NCBI GenBank assembly: GCA_022747635.1
Contig: JAKTNV010000002.1
Location: forward strand, 334,501-398,500
Origin: Hetaerina americana
Taxonomy: Eukaryota; Arthropoda; Insecta; Odonata; Calopterygidae
Direction of reading: 5' to 3'
Length of the DNA stretch: 64,000 bases
The translations under genes were made by a program, and so were the position numbers. How positions within the stretch are numbered: the first letter of the stretch is position 1; every line of letters starts with the position of its first letter. Positions 23,401-35,400 of this stretch are shown here, piece by piece. The notes under the pieces are model-generated. The model searched no databases. It was not told the origin of the DNA and was given only the letters and a program-made list of their open reading frames with translations.

Positions 23401-26400
23401 TGATGATGGTGACGTTCAACGTCGAAACCTGGGTCGTGTTTTAAATAAAGTGCGTGGCATTACCAAGTCAATAATTATATTTTATTTCAAGTTATCAGGA
23501 AAATCATCAATCACAATGACACAATCTTGTTCGAGGTTAATGGGTTCGATTGCTTTGAATGTCGAAGGGATTCCGACTGCCCCTATGATCTAATTGTCAG
23601 CGATGAGGGGGAAATTTCGATTACAGCTTCAATTAAATTATCTGATGACTTCTTTTGACACTATGTTCACGAAGCCGAATCATTCAACTGCCTGAATATA
23701 ACAGCTTCGATCAAATAATTTTAAAAATAATTCAAAAGAGAAATTTGTAAATATTTTGGGTTAGGGCCTTGTTAGAAATTTGTAACAGTTTTCGCATGGT
23801 CAGTTATGCTGCGTAAGAGAGAAAAAATCCTTATATGAGGCAAAGATCAGGGTCCCATGCTGCCCAAGTCTTGCTCTGGCCAATATCAGTTTCATGTTTT
23901 GATATGATACAAATATGCACTAAATATGCAGATCTCATGGTCCAGTGTATACTAAATATTTGTCTTAATTCTGATAACTTTGAAAACACAATTTTTGCTT
24001 CAAGAGCTGTATTTCTCACTTCACAAAGATGAATTTCACTGGAAAGATGATTTTGCACCAAAATGGCTGCAAAGGTGTTCATGTTTACCTCTGGAAGAAC
24101 AGATATTGGACTCCCCCTTCCCTTGAACTTGACTCTCTTTTCTTTAAACATGCTCCAGAGAAGAACAGGCTCTCCATACACCCCCTGTAGCGTTAAGCAG
24201 GCGTCGGTCAAAGATTTACTCTGGCGAAAGGAAAATTGCGATGCAGCATATTGTTTGCTTTGTGTGACCTCCATCGTCGTAGTGGGTTAACTGAACATAT
24301 TTCAACTCGCAACAGCTGCCGATGACGCAATACTGGAGTTTAATTAATGAAACTTGTACCACGTAGGCATTGCAGATTTAGCAAACAAGTAAACATAGAG
24401 TCAAATCTTTGCACAATAAATTATGGGGACATATGGAAATAAAAAAACTTAGGCTCAATCTTTATTGAGCATCTCTCGTGCGTGTTTGTGTGTGCATACT
24501 ACATGACTGGATATTTGCGAATCGGGGGACATTCAAGTTCTTAAGGAACGCGAGTCCGTTCAACAAATTTTTAAATGGCACAAAAGATACTCCCTCTCGT
24601 GTCCCTTTAACCTGGAGGAGTCAACTCACCGAGGATGTCCTGCTGTGGCAGCCAGCGCGACACTTTGGTGTTGGCCGGGAGTCCCTGGATGTTCGAGTCC
24701 TCCCACTTCCAGAGCACCCTGACCGGAGACAATCGAGAGAATGTCTCGAGAAACATCCTCTTGAGGGAGGGCGCCATGTTGACTGCCTTCACGGAGGAAC
24801 CCATGCTGAAGTACACAAAGCCTTTGGGACCTCCCGACACGAACTCCTCCAAGTCCTGCGAGTGAAAAGTGCGGAGGGTGAACTCATATTCACGACTCAA
24901 GCTTGGGACGCTGACGGTCCAACCGATTGGGCAGATAAAACTAATATAATGGCATCACTAATAGAAATACACACTAAAGATACGTCAACGTACCAAAGTT
25001 TTTGAAATGCTTTTATGTTTCATAGTTCATGATGATTTCTGTTCTTAATCCGAGGCACTGGCACTATTTTGGGAGCATTGATGTAGGAACGGTTTCACTT
25101 GGGGAGACGGGTATGCAAGCATGAAATATATTGTTTGGTACGCTTGTTGGGATCAAGAAACGGAGGAAAGGACGACAGAAATTTGGTCCTACCACTGATA
25201 GTTATTGAAAGAAAATACCGCGAATTAATATTCTCATTTCACGGACTTTAATGGAGCATAAAAGTGAGATTTTTACCAATTTATTTTTGGGGTCCAAACA
25301 TTAGCCCTTCTTACGTCAATCTCTAGGGAGAGAGGGTGGAGAACTCTTCTTGCAGGCGTATGAAATCTCCATTAATGAATTAGAAATAATTACAAATTTT
25401 TTGTAACTTTTTAACCGTTTTGACAGTACCTTAACGTCGAAAACTTCTCGTTTCATTTCACCACAGCGTCACACTAACGAATCTGAGATCGTGGAGTGGG
25501 AAGACCATTTTGGAAGATCAAATGGATGCGGGCGGAAGTGGAGTTCATCAAGAAATGCTTTTTGTATTTAACAGAATCCACCGATTATGAAGTCCCGAGG
25601 CAGTGTTTTTTTAATCCTTGGGTAGAATACGACACGATAAAGCAATGTAAAAACGCGATAAATTTGAAAGGAGGGGATGCTCAAGGCACGAGTTGGCTTC
25701 ATGGAAAGACGTCATCCCCATGGGGGGCTCGATATACGTACAACATATTCCAGCCTTAGCAGCAAGAAACTGAAGCTGGATAGCCACCGCAGTTTTTATA
25801 AGACTGTACGTACATATGCATGCTCTGCGTTAACACAAATGCATTCGACTTGGGTCCGGGAAAATCCGGGCCTAATTGGTGACCCTAAATTTGCAAGTAA
25901 GAGGCACTCACCAGTCTCATTTAAAGCACTCATTCGTCGGAGTATCACCATTCGAGACCTTCATGACAAACAAATTGAGTAGTTTCAGGCGTAATGTGGT
26001 GGAATCTGAACATAATAAAGAAAGGATAGTAACAATTTTCCAGTATATTATTAAAATGTTTTGGAGCAGTTCCACTAAAGACTGAATTTTTGATGTCAAA
26101 ATTCAGTTTAAAATCGGAAAATTGGCAAAAAATCGAATTATCTAGTGAAAATTTGTTACTTTTTTATTTATTACTCCATGTAAAAATAGTATTGGCATCA
26201 AAACAGCTGAAAACTACTGATCTGAATGAAATCGAATTAACATTTTTATCGAGAGTAAATGAAATTAATATATCCACCAAGTGAAAGTGGATGTTCCGGA
26301 ACTATTAAGCTTAATTATTTCAACAAAGATACTATCTGCAAGTCAAAATTTGGATAAACGTCACATTTTCCCTATCGTAAGTATAAAAAATTCTGAACCA

Positions 26401-29400
26401 AACTGTAAAGGAAACGTATTCACTCATACTAATTTTGATCCAATGCCTTTAGACACAAGTGGAGTGATGAAAATGGATGATAGTGACGCAGAAAATCAAA
26501 TTCCTCCACAAAAATTATCCAACAATTACTTCTTTAAAACCATATAATTCATTACAGTTTAACAACCACTTTTACGAAAAACTTCAGAGTGGCATTAAAT
26601 AATTCCAGAAACAATTATTGATGAAACCTGGTAATATGGAGCATACATCTGGAAATTTGAATGAATGAATATAAATGAATTTTTCTAAGGAAATTCCAAT
26701 AAACTGCGGGAGATGCCGCAACAGTAACTTTTAACGGAGTCGTCCACTAATCTGGATTTCAATTTCAGAATTTCAGAGAGTAAAAATCATTCGCCTTGAC
26801 CTCGAACATTTCAGAGTTTAAGAGGATGCCTCGATATCAGGACGTGCCTGTGTTCACCGAGTGTCTGAAATTCGCCAGCGTCCGAGGCTTCGGCCGCCGG
26901 GATTTGGAGAGCGGCACTGCCGGACTCTCTCGGAAATCGAGGTTCCGATCGTGTTTTTTTTCGAGCGGCGGTTGACCGCCTAGTTCATCAAGAAGCGTGC
27001 AGTTTCACTCTCGACTTCTTCCGCCGGGAAGGCCGTGCTTCCGTTTTGTTTACTGGATCAAGACTGACCTTGACTCCTGTTGTGTAGAGCTTGGGCTCCT
27101 TTTTCTTTGCTACCGCCGGGTGCGTGTAGCGGGGAGGGAGTAAACACGAGTGTTTTTTCTTTCTTGGAGTGCTTTCGGTGCGCTCTTCCTTTTTTTTCGC
27201 GCTGGCGTGCTCGATTTGATTTGTTTCAAAATGGTCGTACGTCACGTGAACACGCTCGCCTTGCAAGTTGATGAGAAGGCAAAGCCCCCTACTCCGTTGG
27301 AGGTCCACCTCTTTACACTAGAGTCGCTGGGCCTCACACCCGAAAAGATTGTGGCGATTCAGTTTGGATATAACCGCCATTTGGTATTCCTGAAGTTGGC
27401 AACTGAAGCTATTATGAAGAGGATTCTAGATAATATCCCACGAAAACTACCGTTTCCATCCAAAAATGATCCGAGGACGACGATTACCATGGACGAGACC
27501 TCCGGTAGCCCTTGTAATGTCAGGGTTCTATGTCTCCCCGTGGAGACCCCATTGGAAGCTATAACAGGCGAGCTTCAACGTTTTGGAAACATCCATCGCT
27601 CGTGGGAGAACAGGTGGGAAGGAGACAAGATGGCGCGCGTGCTGACAGGTACGAGAGTGGTGCGGATGACGGTCGAAAGAAATATCCCCTCGTACCTCCA
27701 CATCGGCGGAAACCGGGCCATCATCATCTAAGAGGGTCAGCGCCGCACCTGCGCCCGTTGCAACCAAGAAGGCTACGAGCGCAAACCTACCCTCGGAACC
27801 AGGGAGGGAAGAGCTATGCGGAGGCAATGTTGTTGGCCTCCAACCCGAACACCGCTGAAAAGGTGGATGAGCCCAAGATGGCTGTGGAGGAGAGGGGGCG
27901 GTCGCTGATACTTATCGAGGATGCGCCCCCAGCTGTTCCCGCCGAACCCCTGCTTCCCCCTCCACTTGGAGGGAAATTTCAGAGGGAGCGAAAGTCGTCA
28001 ATGGAAGAAAGGGATCCGAAGAAGAAGAGGACGGACGACACTTCACCGTTGATTTCGAACATCGATCAAGCTGCGGTCCCTACCAGCTCGGATATACTCT
28101 CACGACCACCGGCCCCTATCTCCGTGACCCCGTCAAAAGAGGACGGATAATCCTGCGTCCTTCCTTTCTCCGGCCACGCCAACGACGCGCTCTCCTCGCA
28201 ATCCTTGCATCACGGGCTTCCAACTCCTCGAGAATCACGGGTGACAGCGGGGGAGGATGTATCCGATTGCGACTGTCCCCCTTCCCCAACGGCGGGCCCC
28301 TCGATTCCGTTATCACGGAAACTCAGGAAAGTATCACCGGCCGCGGAAGTTGACACATGTACGAGTAAAACTTTGTCGACGTCAACAATCCCAGACATTC
28401 CATCGTCCTTCTCCTTTGAGGACAGCCAAGGTGTCGATGATCTTCCCGGGGCTCCTGTAGAGACGGACCAATTTGTCCGATCTCCTCTGATTTCTTAAGA
28501 CGTGGCCCCTTCGGCAGATAACCACCAGTCCGCCACCACGGCCCCCCCTGAGGCCACCTCCTTGGATGGAACGGCCCACAGCTCTGCTCGCTCGAAGAGG
28601 GCCCCCCGTGGAATACCGCCGAGTAACCCGCTCTTCGTAGAGACCACGGCTGGGTCTTCCTCTTCGGACGAGGTCGGAGGGGAGGTATGGGGTGACAACT
28701 CGAGACCTCGATCGTCGACCCGTCGGACGAAGCGTCCCGGGAAGCGGCGAAGCACTCGTCGCCCGGGTTCGAGCCGCGACGTAAGCCACGACCATGACTC
28801 TGGTAAGTGATGTCCGGTGCCCATAGCTGTCCTCTCATTCCACCAATGAATATTATTTCGCTAAATATTGCTGTCGTTTATACGGCTTTTCCGACATTTT
28901 CTCCGCGATCTTAGGGCTGATTTAATCCTCCTTCAAGAGATAATTAATGGTTTCTGGCGTAACTTTATGGAACCGATTCATTATAAATAAATGAAAGGAC
29001 TAACTTTGTAGTTCCACACGAAAACGATTTATTCACACGACCCAGGTTTCGAAGTAAAACTTCCTGATCTGACCTGATGATGAAGTTTTACTTCGAAACC
29101 TGGGTCGTGTGAATAAATCGTTTTCGTGTGGAACTACAAAGTTAGTCCCTCCTTCAAGAGGTAAAGAAGGACATAGTATGGGATGCAAACATCTTTAAGG
29201 CTATCGGGAATTTTGACGAAAGTCATTCTGGCACCACCACCCAAGTCCGAAATGGCATTCCGTTCTCTCATGTTCGCCGCCACCCCTCGGGCCGAATAAC
29301 GTCCGTTATCGTGAATGGTATCCAAATCACAAACCTTTACGCTCCCTCCGGTGAGCGCGGGAGGGCAGAGTGCGAAACATATTTTAATGAACTTCTCCTC

Positions 29401-32400
29401 CCCTACCTGTATTCCTTCTCGGGGAAGGCCATATTGGGCGGAGATTTTAACTCCATCTACCGCCGAGAGGATAGTGCCTCGAACAGGGATAGGGTGACAT
29501 ACTATCCAAGCCGGGCGCTCTCACTGATGCTCGACTCCATTGGAGCGATTGACGCAGTGCGTTCTTATTGCGCCGGTCCCGCCCCCTTCACGCAATAAGG
29601 GTCTAACTCTCGGACGTGGATTGACTACCTCTTCGTCTCGGCATCCCTAAAGAATGATGTCCAGACAATGGACACCTTCCCGGTGTCCTTCTCTGATCAT
29701 TGCGCAGTGATCATGAGAGTTAAATGCCCGGACACAACCCCGGGCGCGCACGTCCACCGCAGCGGCTCCGTGTGGTGCATGGACCTCCGCGTGTTGGAGG
29801 ACGCGACTCGTCGTGATTCTATCCGCACCGGGTGTGTGAACTGATCGCGGCACTCAGTCCCGGTACAAACCTCTCTGTATGGTGGGACGAGGCTTTCAAA
29901 CCCCGCATTGTCACCCACATTAAAAGGCAAACTTTTGAGAGGCGTAGGGAAAAAAATTACACCATATCCTTCTACCGCCGAGCGCTGGAAGAGCTCCTGC
30001 GTAAGGATGTGGCGCCGGAGGGTTTCAACGCCCAAGTGTCGTCCCTAAAATAATTATACTGGGTCGTGACCTCCAAAAATACGCTCCCCAAAAGTGGCAA
30101 AAAGAACTGGACACGGATATAGGGGGCCCCCAAACGCTATCTGAGCTTCGGTGCTGGATGAAATCCAACTCTGGCTCCGATATAGACAGAATCCCTGTCA
30201 GAGAATCTGCCGCCGGTGACACCGACCTCCTTAGAGAAGCGGCCCAGCACTTTCAAAACACCTTTAACAAGTATCCTCCATGAAAGGCCTCTCCCTACGC
30301 TTTCCACGGATCAAAAAGATGATTTTTGTCGAGACATAAGTTCAGACGAACTGGACTGCGTCTCCTCCATATTCCCAAAGGGAAAAGCACCCGGCTTGGA
30401 CGGCCTACCTTTTGAAGTTTATTTAGCGTACTGGGATATTTTAAAACCTATTTTAACCCACCTTTTTCACTGCATTTTAACTAGCGGCTCTCTGACTGCA
30501 AGTCAGCGGACCGCCGTGATAACGCTTGTAACAAAGAAGACGCGGCCAAAGTCGTTCAACGACTTGCGGCCAATCGCCCTTTTAAACGCAGATTATAAAA
30601 TATTGGCGCAAGTCCTACGATATAGAATGACGGCTGCTGCCGACATCGTCCTCTCTCCATCCCAGTACGCCGTGTCGAAAACTCGAAACATCTTCGACGC
30701 AGCACTTTTGATTCGCGGCATTATTTTTTCCGCACCCTTGTATGGCGATCGTTTTTTATCACTGATAGCTATCGATCTTGAGAAGGCATTTGACTTGGTC
30801 CATTAATCCCCCAGTCTACTGCCATAATATATTTTGGCTTTGCCGACTCTAGTCGGTCGAACGTTTTCTCGAAATCTACAAGGCACACACAGACATTCAT
30901 TACCATTGTATTCTATGTCCCTCTTCACTAATGCTCCCACCACTGCAATGGCGTCACATGTTTCCTTCTCGGAAATTAGTCGCAAAATTATGATATTTTC
31001 AGGATTACCTTTGCTATATGTAAAGTCAAGTTTATCAGCCAACAGTCCTCACACACTACCGCTTTGCTCTTTCTAAGAGCGGCGATCAAAGTTGATCTTA
31101 TGAAAACTGTCATTAAATCAGTTAGATTCCGAATCAATTATGCATGTATGAGCTAAAAAAGAATGGTTAACTTTCATTTTCTCATAAACTCAAGTTTCCT
31201 ATCTTACTATCTGTTATTACTCATGGATTCAATTGAATACATTGAATTCAATCTTACCTGTTTCTACCCCTTAATGTATATTTATAAGTTTGCTGGCTTT
31301 ATCTACCACAAGGATCTTCTCACTATTCTATCCACCGTCCCTTCTGAATCTTTTCTGAATCCATTAAAAGCTTTCCTGTCTTAACTCGTATAATCGGTGT
31401 AGTTTTCCCTAGCTACACCAATACAATTCTTTTACCTTCTTATACAGTACCTCCGTTTTACCCTGTATCTGAAATCTTTCCATATTCTCGCACTGATCTT
31501 TCCATAGCATTTTCTTAGAATTTCCACCATTATATTCTTAACCATTTAATTGTTTATTTTTATGCACATTATTCAACCAATTCCCACCATGATGGATGAA
31601 ATATATAAAATGAAGAATGTCAATGACATACATTATTAACGTGAACAAAAGTGGCCTCTTCTCTGTGGTTAGACACCTCTGCAGCCGTCTCATTGCGGAA
31701 ATCAGTCAACCTCACACTGCGTGGACTACCTTTCGCTTCTCTCCTATCCTTAAACCTATTTGGCATGGGCTACATGCAGCAGTTATCATTGCTCCGGCCA
31801 GAACTTGTTCCAGGGATCATTGGGCAAGGTCGCATTGATCAAGGTCGTAGTCCATGAGAAATAATAACGATTTAAAAAATAGGTTTTATATTAATTCATT
31901 ATTACTATCAGTAGCCTACGGTTCAAATGTAGGCCTTGGACAATAATGTATCAGTAATATCATACTTTGTCTTTTAAAGACAAAGTTTACAAAACTAATA
32001 CAACACCGTAAATATCATTTGCATGACACTAAATATTTCTCATCAGATCCACATGCTTCCTACCTCCCATTTACAACTGGCCATTCCCCATCCAAATCGC
32101 TCACCTAATATTTTCCCATCTATCTCGGCCCCTAAAACATCCCAATAACTCACAACTCCTTTTTCCCTTTCCTTCTTCGTATTTCACCGACGAGATTCTC
32201 TCCCCCCAGCACACCTTCGTTTATATCTCTTTTCTTTCATTTAATATTCAATTATTCTCCACACGCACATCTAAAAAGCCTCTCCCCATTCCAATCTATT
32301 CTCATCCCATATCCCAATGTCGAAGACATTCAAAGCTACGCTCTAAGTCAAATTCATTTCTTGAATATCAAATGCTCATTCAAGCAAATAACTAAAGAAA

Positions 32401-35400
32401 TGCAGTTTTCCCTACCTTTGGCAGAGGATTCGCGGTCTTGCAGTGTAAGCAGGCCACTTCGGCGACCAAAGGCAGGTAGGGACGGGCGTAGGAGACACTG
32501 GCGTGCCCGTTCTGCAGAATGAAGCTCACGTTCCTCTCGTGCTCCGAGATCTTGGGCACGTCTGGACCGAAGGCGTCGCGGACAAACCCCTGGAGAAAGA
32601 GATCGGAGTACACGGTCTGCAGGGAGCCGATGGAGAAGTGCACGAATGCGTTGATTGCTCTCTGGAAGAAATCCATCTCCTCCGTGAAGGGCAATGAGAA
32701 GAAAGGGGTGACGGCGTAGGGCACCGAAACTCCCACGCGGGCCAGCATAGTCGTGTGGAACGCCACTGTGTTGATGTACATGAACGGCACGCGATATCTA
32801 GAGGTTTGAGAGAGAGAGAGAGAGAGGAATAGGAAGGGTTAAACATACACAGAGTTCAAGACTGACTTACAGTCTGCTTCATTCTCATAACTGTTCATTC
32901 GCGTTCACCCCGCGGATGACGTCACGCGAGAAGTGAAAAGTAAAGGAGCGTAAAGAGGGGAGAAGTAAGCTTGATGGGTACGTGTACAAGGTCTGTCCAA
33001 AAGAAGTATGACTTTTTGTTTTCCCGGATAGACGGACCGAAGGATGGCGGTTTCTCTAGCTGGGTTTGAGAGAGGGGAGTCTCAGGAAAGGCTGGAGGCA
33101 GGTGGTAGTTGACTCCCAGCCTTTGTGGAGTGCGGATCGTTCGTTTGCGCAACCTCTATTACGTTACCTCGTTAAGTATCAGCATTAACTGGTTATTGGA
33201 ACAGCGCTACACCATTAAATTTTGCCTGAAACTAAGCAAAACCGGGAAAGGGACTCATGACATGTTCAAGGCAGCTTATGGTGATAACGCAATGGATTGT
33301 TTTTAGTGGGACAAGTTATTTTGGGAGGGTAGAGAAGATGTTGAAGAAGCCCAACGTTCAGCACTCCCTTAGACCTAAAAAAAACGACAATCTTGTAAGA
33401 GTGAAGGCTTTTTTATAAAGGAATCACAGACTAAGTGTTCGCATGGTTTCAATGACCTTGGCGTGCCTAAAAGCGTTGTGCATCGACTTGTGACCGAAAA
33501 CACGGACATGAGAAAGGTATGTGTGCGAAGTTGTTGCCGCGAGTGCTCTTAGACCAACAAAAGGAAACTCGTACGCGGATCCGCCAAAAGCTTCTCGACC
33601 ATGTGACCTGTCTCTCTAAACTTCGCCTGACGGTCGTTCAGTACTCTTTCGCTGGTACTTACGGTGCACTCTTTCGATGCTATCGGTGGCTGTCGCAGTT
33701 TTTGGCTATACCGAACGGTCATCATCAACCAAGCTGGCATGACCGCGTTTAATTTCACCTGCCTAACATTTTACAGTCGTGAATGGAACTCCAGCGTATT
33801 GCCTTTCAAAAAAAATATGTAATGACTCTTCAAATATTCAATATTTTTCTGTTTTTAGGAAAACCCTCACACAAGGACCCTCTCAAACGATTGTCAAAAA
33901 ACAACTGAAAGTCTGAAATGGGTGAAATTTTGGTGAGTACTTTTCAACGTTTGCGCAAACACATTCCCCAACATTTCTTGAACAGTTCTACAATTTTTAT
34001 GTTGAGGTCGGAAACTTTTCAGATAACTCCTGTATAAAACACTTTTAATTAGCTCTTATACCAGAAAACACGACCTGACATCGGACCCTACTGTAAGTTC
34101 CTCTTTATTTATTACCTATATTACTTTTCTTCCTTCATTTCTAGATTTGTAAAACGTTATGCTAAACTTAGTGGCGCATTCAAAATAGTAGACGAGATAG
34201 GCTGTGAATAATTCACGGAGCGAAGGTTAAATTACAGATTATATTTCTTGCATAGATTGAAATGACGTCTCCTTAGCATTGACGTTGAAAATGTGTTATT
34301 ACCCCCATCGCACCACGGCGGGTGAGATCATATCAATGAAGTTAGAGAGATTAAGAGTAGAGCAGATATATTTCAGATGCCATTTTTTCTACGAACTATA
34401 CGGGATCAGAATTGTCCGGGTCAAATTCGGGTCAAAATTATTCTGGTATGCATTCACAACCCCTTGCCACACACTCTAGACATGGGTTGCAGGGCAGTCA
34501 AATAAAATGCAAAACAATATGCTCGTTGCTAACAAATCAAGAGTATTATCGCCCCTTGCTGGCAAAGTGTCACGTTGATGCAAATAGTTCAATGTGAAGG
34601 AATTCAACAGCGACTCACGAATATCTTTGTCTTTACCCCCCGTTTTTGAACTATATTCGCTGCAATCAATAGAGGGCCATTGCAATCTCCGCCAATTGTA
34701 ACGCCTCGATCATTTTATTGGGATAAGAAACCTTTGAGTTGCAAAATTTTGCAGCATATCCAAAATATAAAAGGAGCTAGGCTGGGAATCACTCACAGAG
34801 AGTTAAATTGCAATTTAAATGTGTCATAAATTGAAGGGAGACCTTTAGCAGCGATGTTAAAAATGTATTGTTGGCCCAATCGTACTACGGTGGGAGAGAT
34901 CATGTTAATGAAATGAGAGAGATTAAGAGTAGAGCAAAGAGTAAAGGGGTCAATACGAGCCTTTGAAATTCTCTAATCCACCCTGGAAGTTTCCTATTAT
35001 TGATATCGACATTTCGAGTCCCACATTTTCTAGGTCTTCCACCCTCAGGCATCCTTCGCCTGCTATCCTCGATGTATTCAAGGAATTAAACTCGAGGAAT
35101 TCAATTCAAGACGAATAGAAAAAATAAATCAACGAAAAGAGTTCATTGAGTAGGTATCTCATGAAATCCTAATTTAAATGAATCGTATTCGGAAAATGCA
35201 ACACACAAAACCTCTAATTAAAAATAAATGAAACAAGTAAACTATTCGTGTCTAACGAAAATCTTGAAAACGGACTGTACACATGCGAATGCGCTTTAAA
35301 CCCAGCAAAAACACACATATTGTCTTGTAAATAGAGCACGGGTGATGACCTCGAACTAATGCTGAACAGTACTAATACTTGACTGCCTTGACTTAACCTT

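Larger units (their letters stand above)
28846..29860 (+). pseudogene. LINE endonuclease domain, interrupted
   Basis: ATG at 28846 gives MNIISLNIAVV, the usual start of an apurinic-type endonuclease (LNIA.N). The reading is split by a 208-bp inserted element (28940-29147). It resumes with IVNGIQITNLYAPSGERGRA, KAILGGDFNSI and later TWIDYLFVSASL and PVSFSDHCAV, so the catalytic D and SDH motifs remain visible. Confidence 0.75.
26820..30806 (+). mobile_element. Tx1/L1-type LINE, 3'-truncated
   Basis: CpG-rich leader, gag-like ORF1, an apurinic endonuclease and the N-terminal half of an RT, all in order on the plus strand inside UGT intron 2 (antisense to UGT). It ends abruptly at 30806 against an inverted LINE fragment. 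Clade is inferred from LYAPSGERGRAE, GGDFNSI and LRPIALLNADYKILAQVL. Confidence 0.75.

Noticed and set aside
26281..26547. 88-codon frame as a gene
   Set aside because: It begins with GTG, has no start context or splice sites and no recognised family.
28940..29147. Ordinary MITE of a DNA transposon
   Set aside because: The inverted repeat does not reach the left end and the 13-bp duplication is not typical of the common superfamilies; kept as a finding instead.
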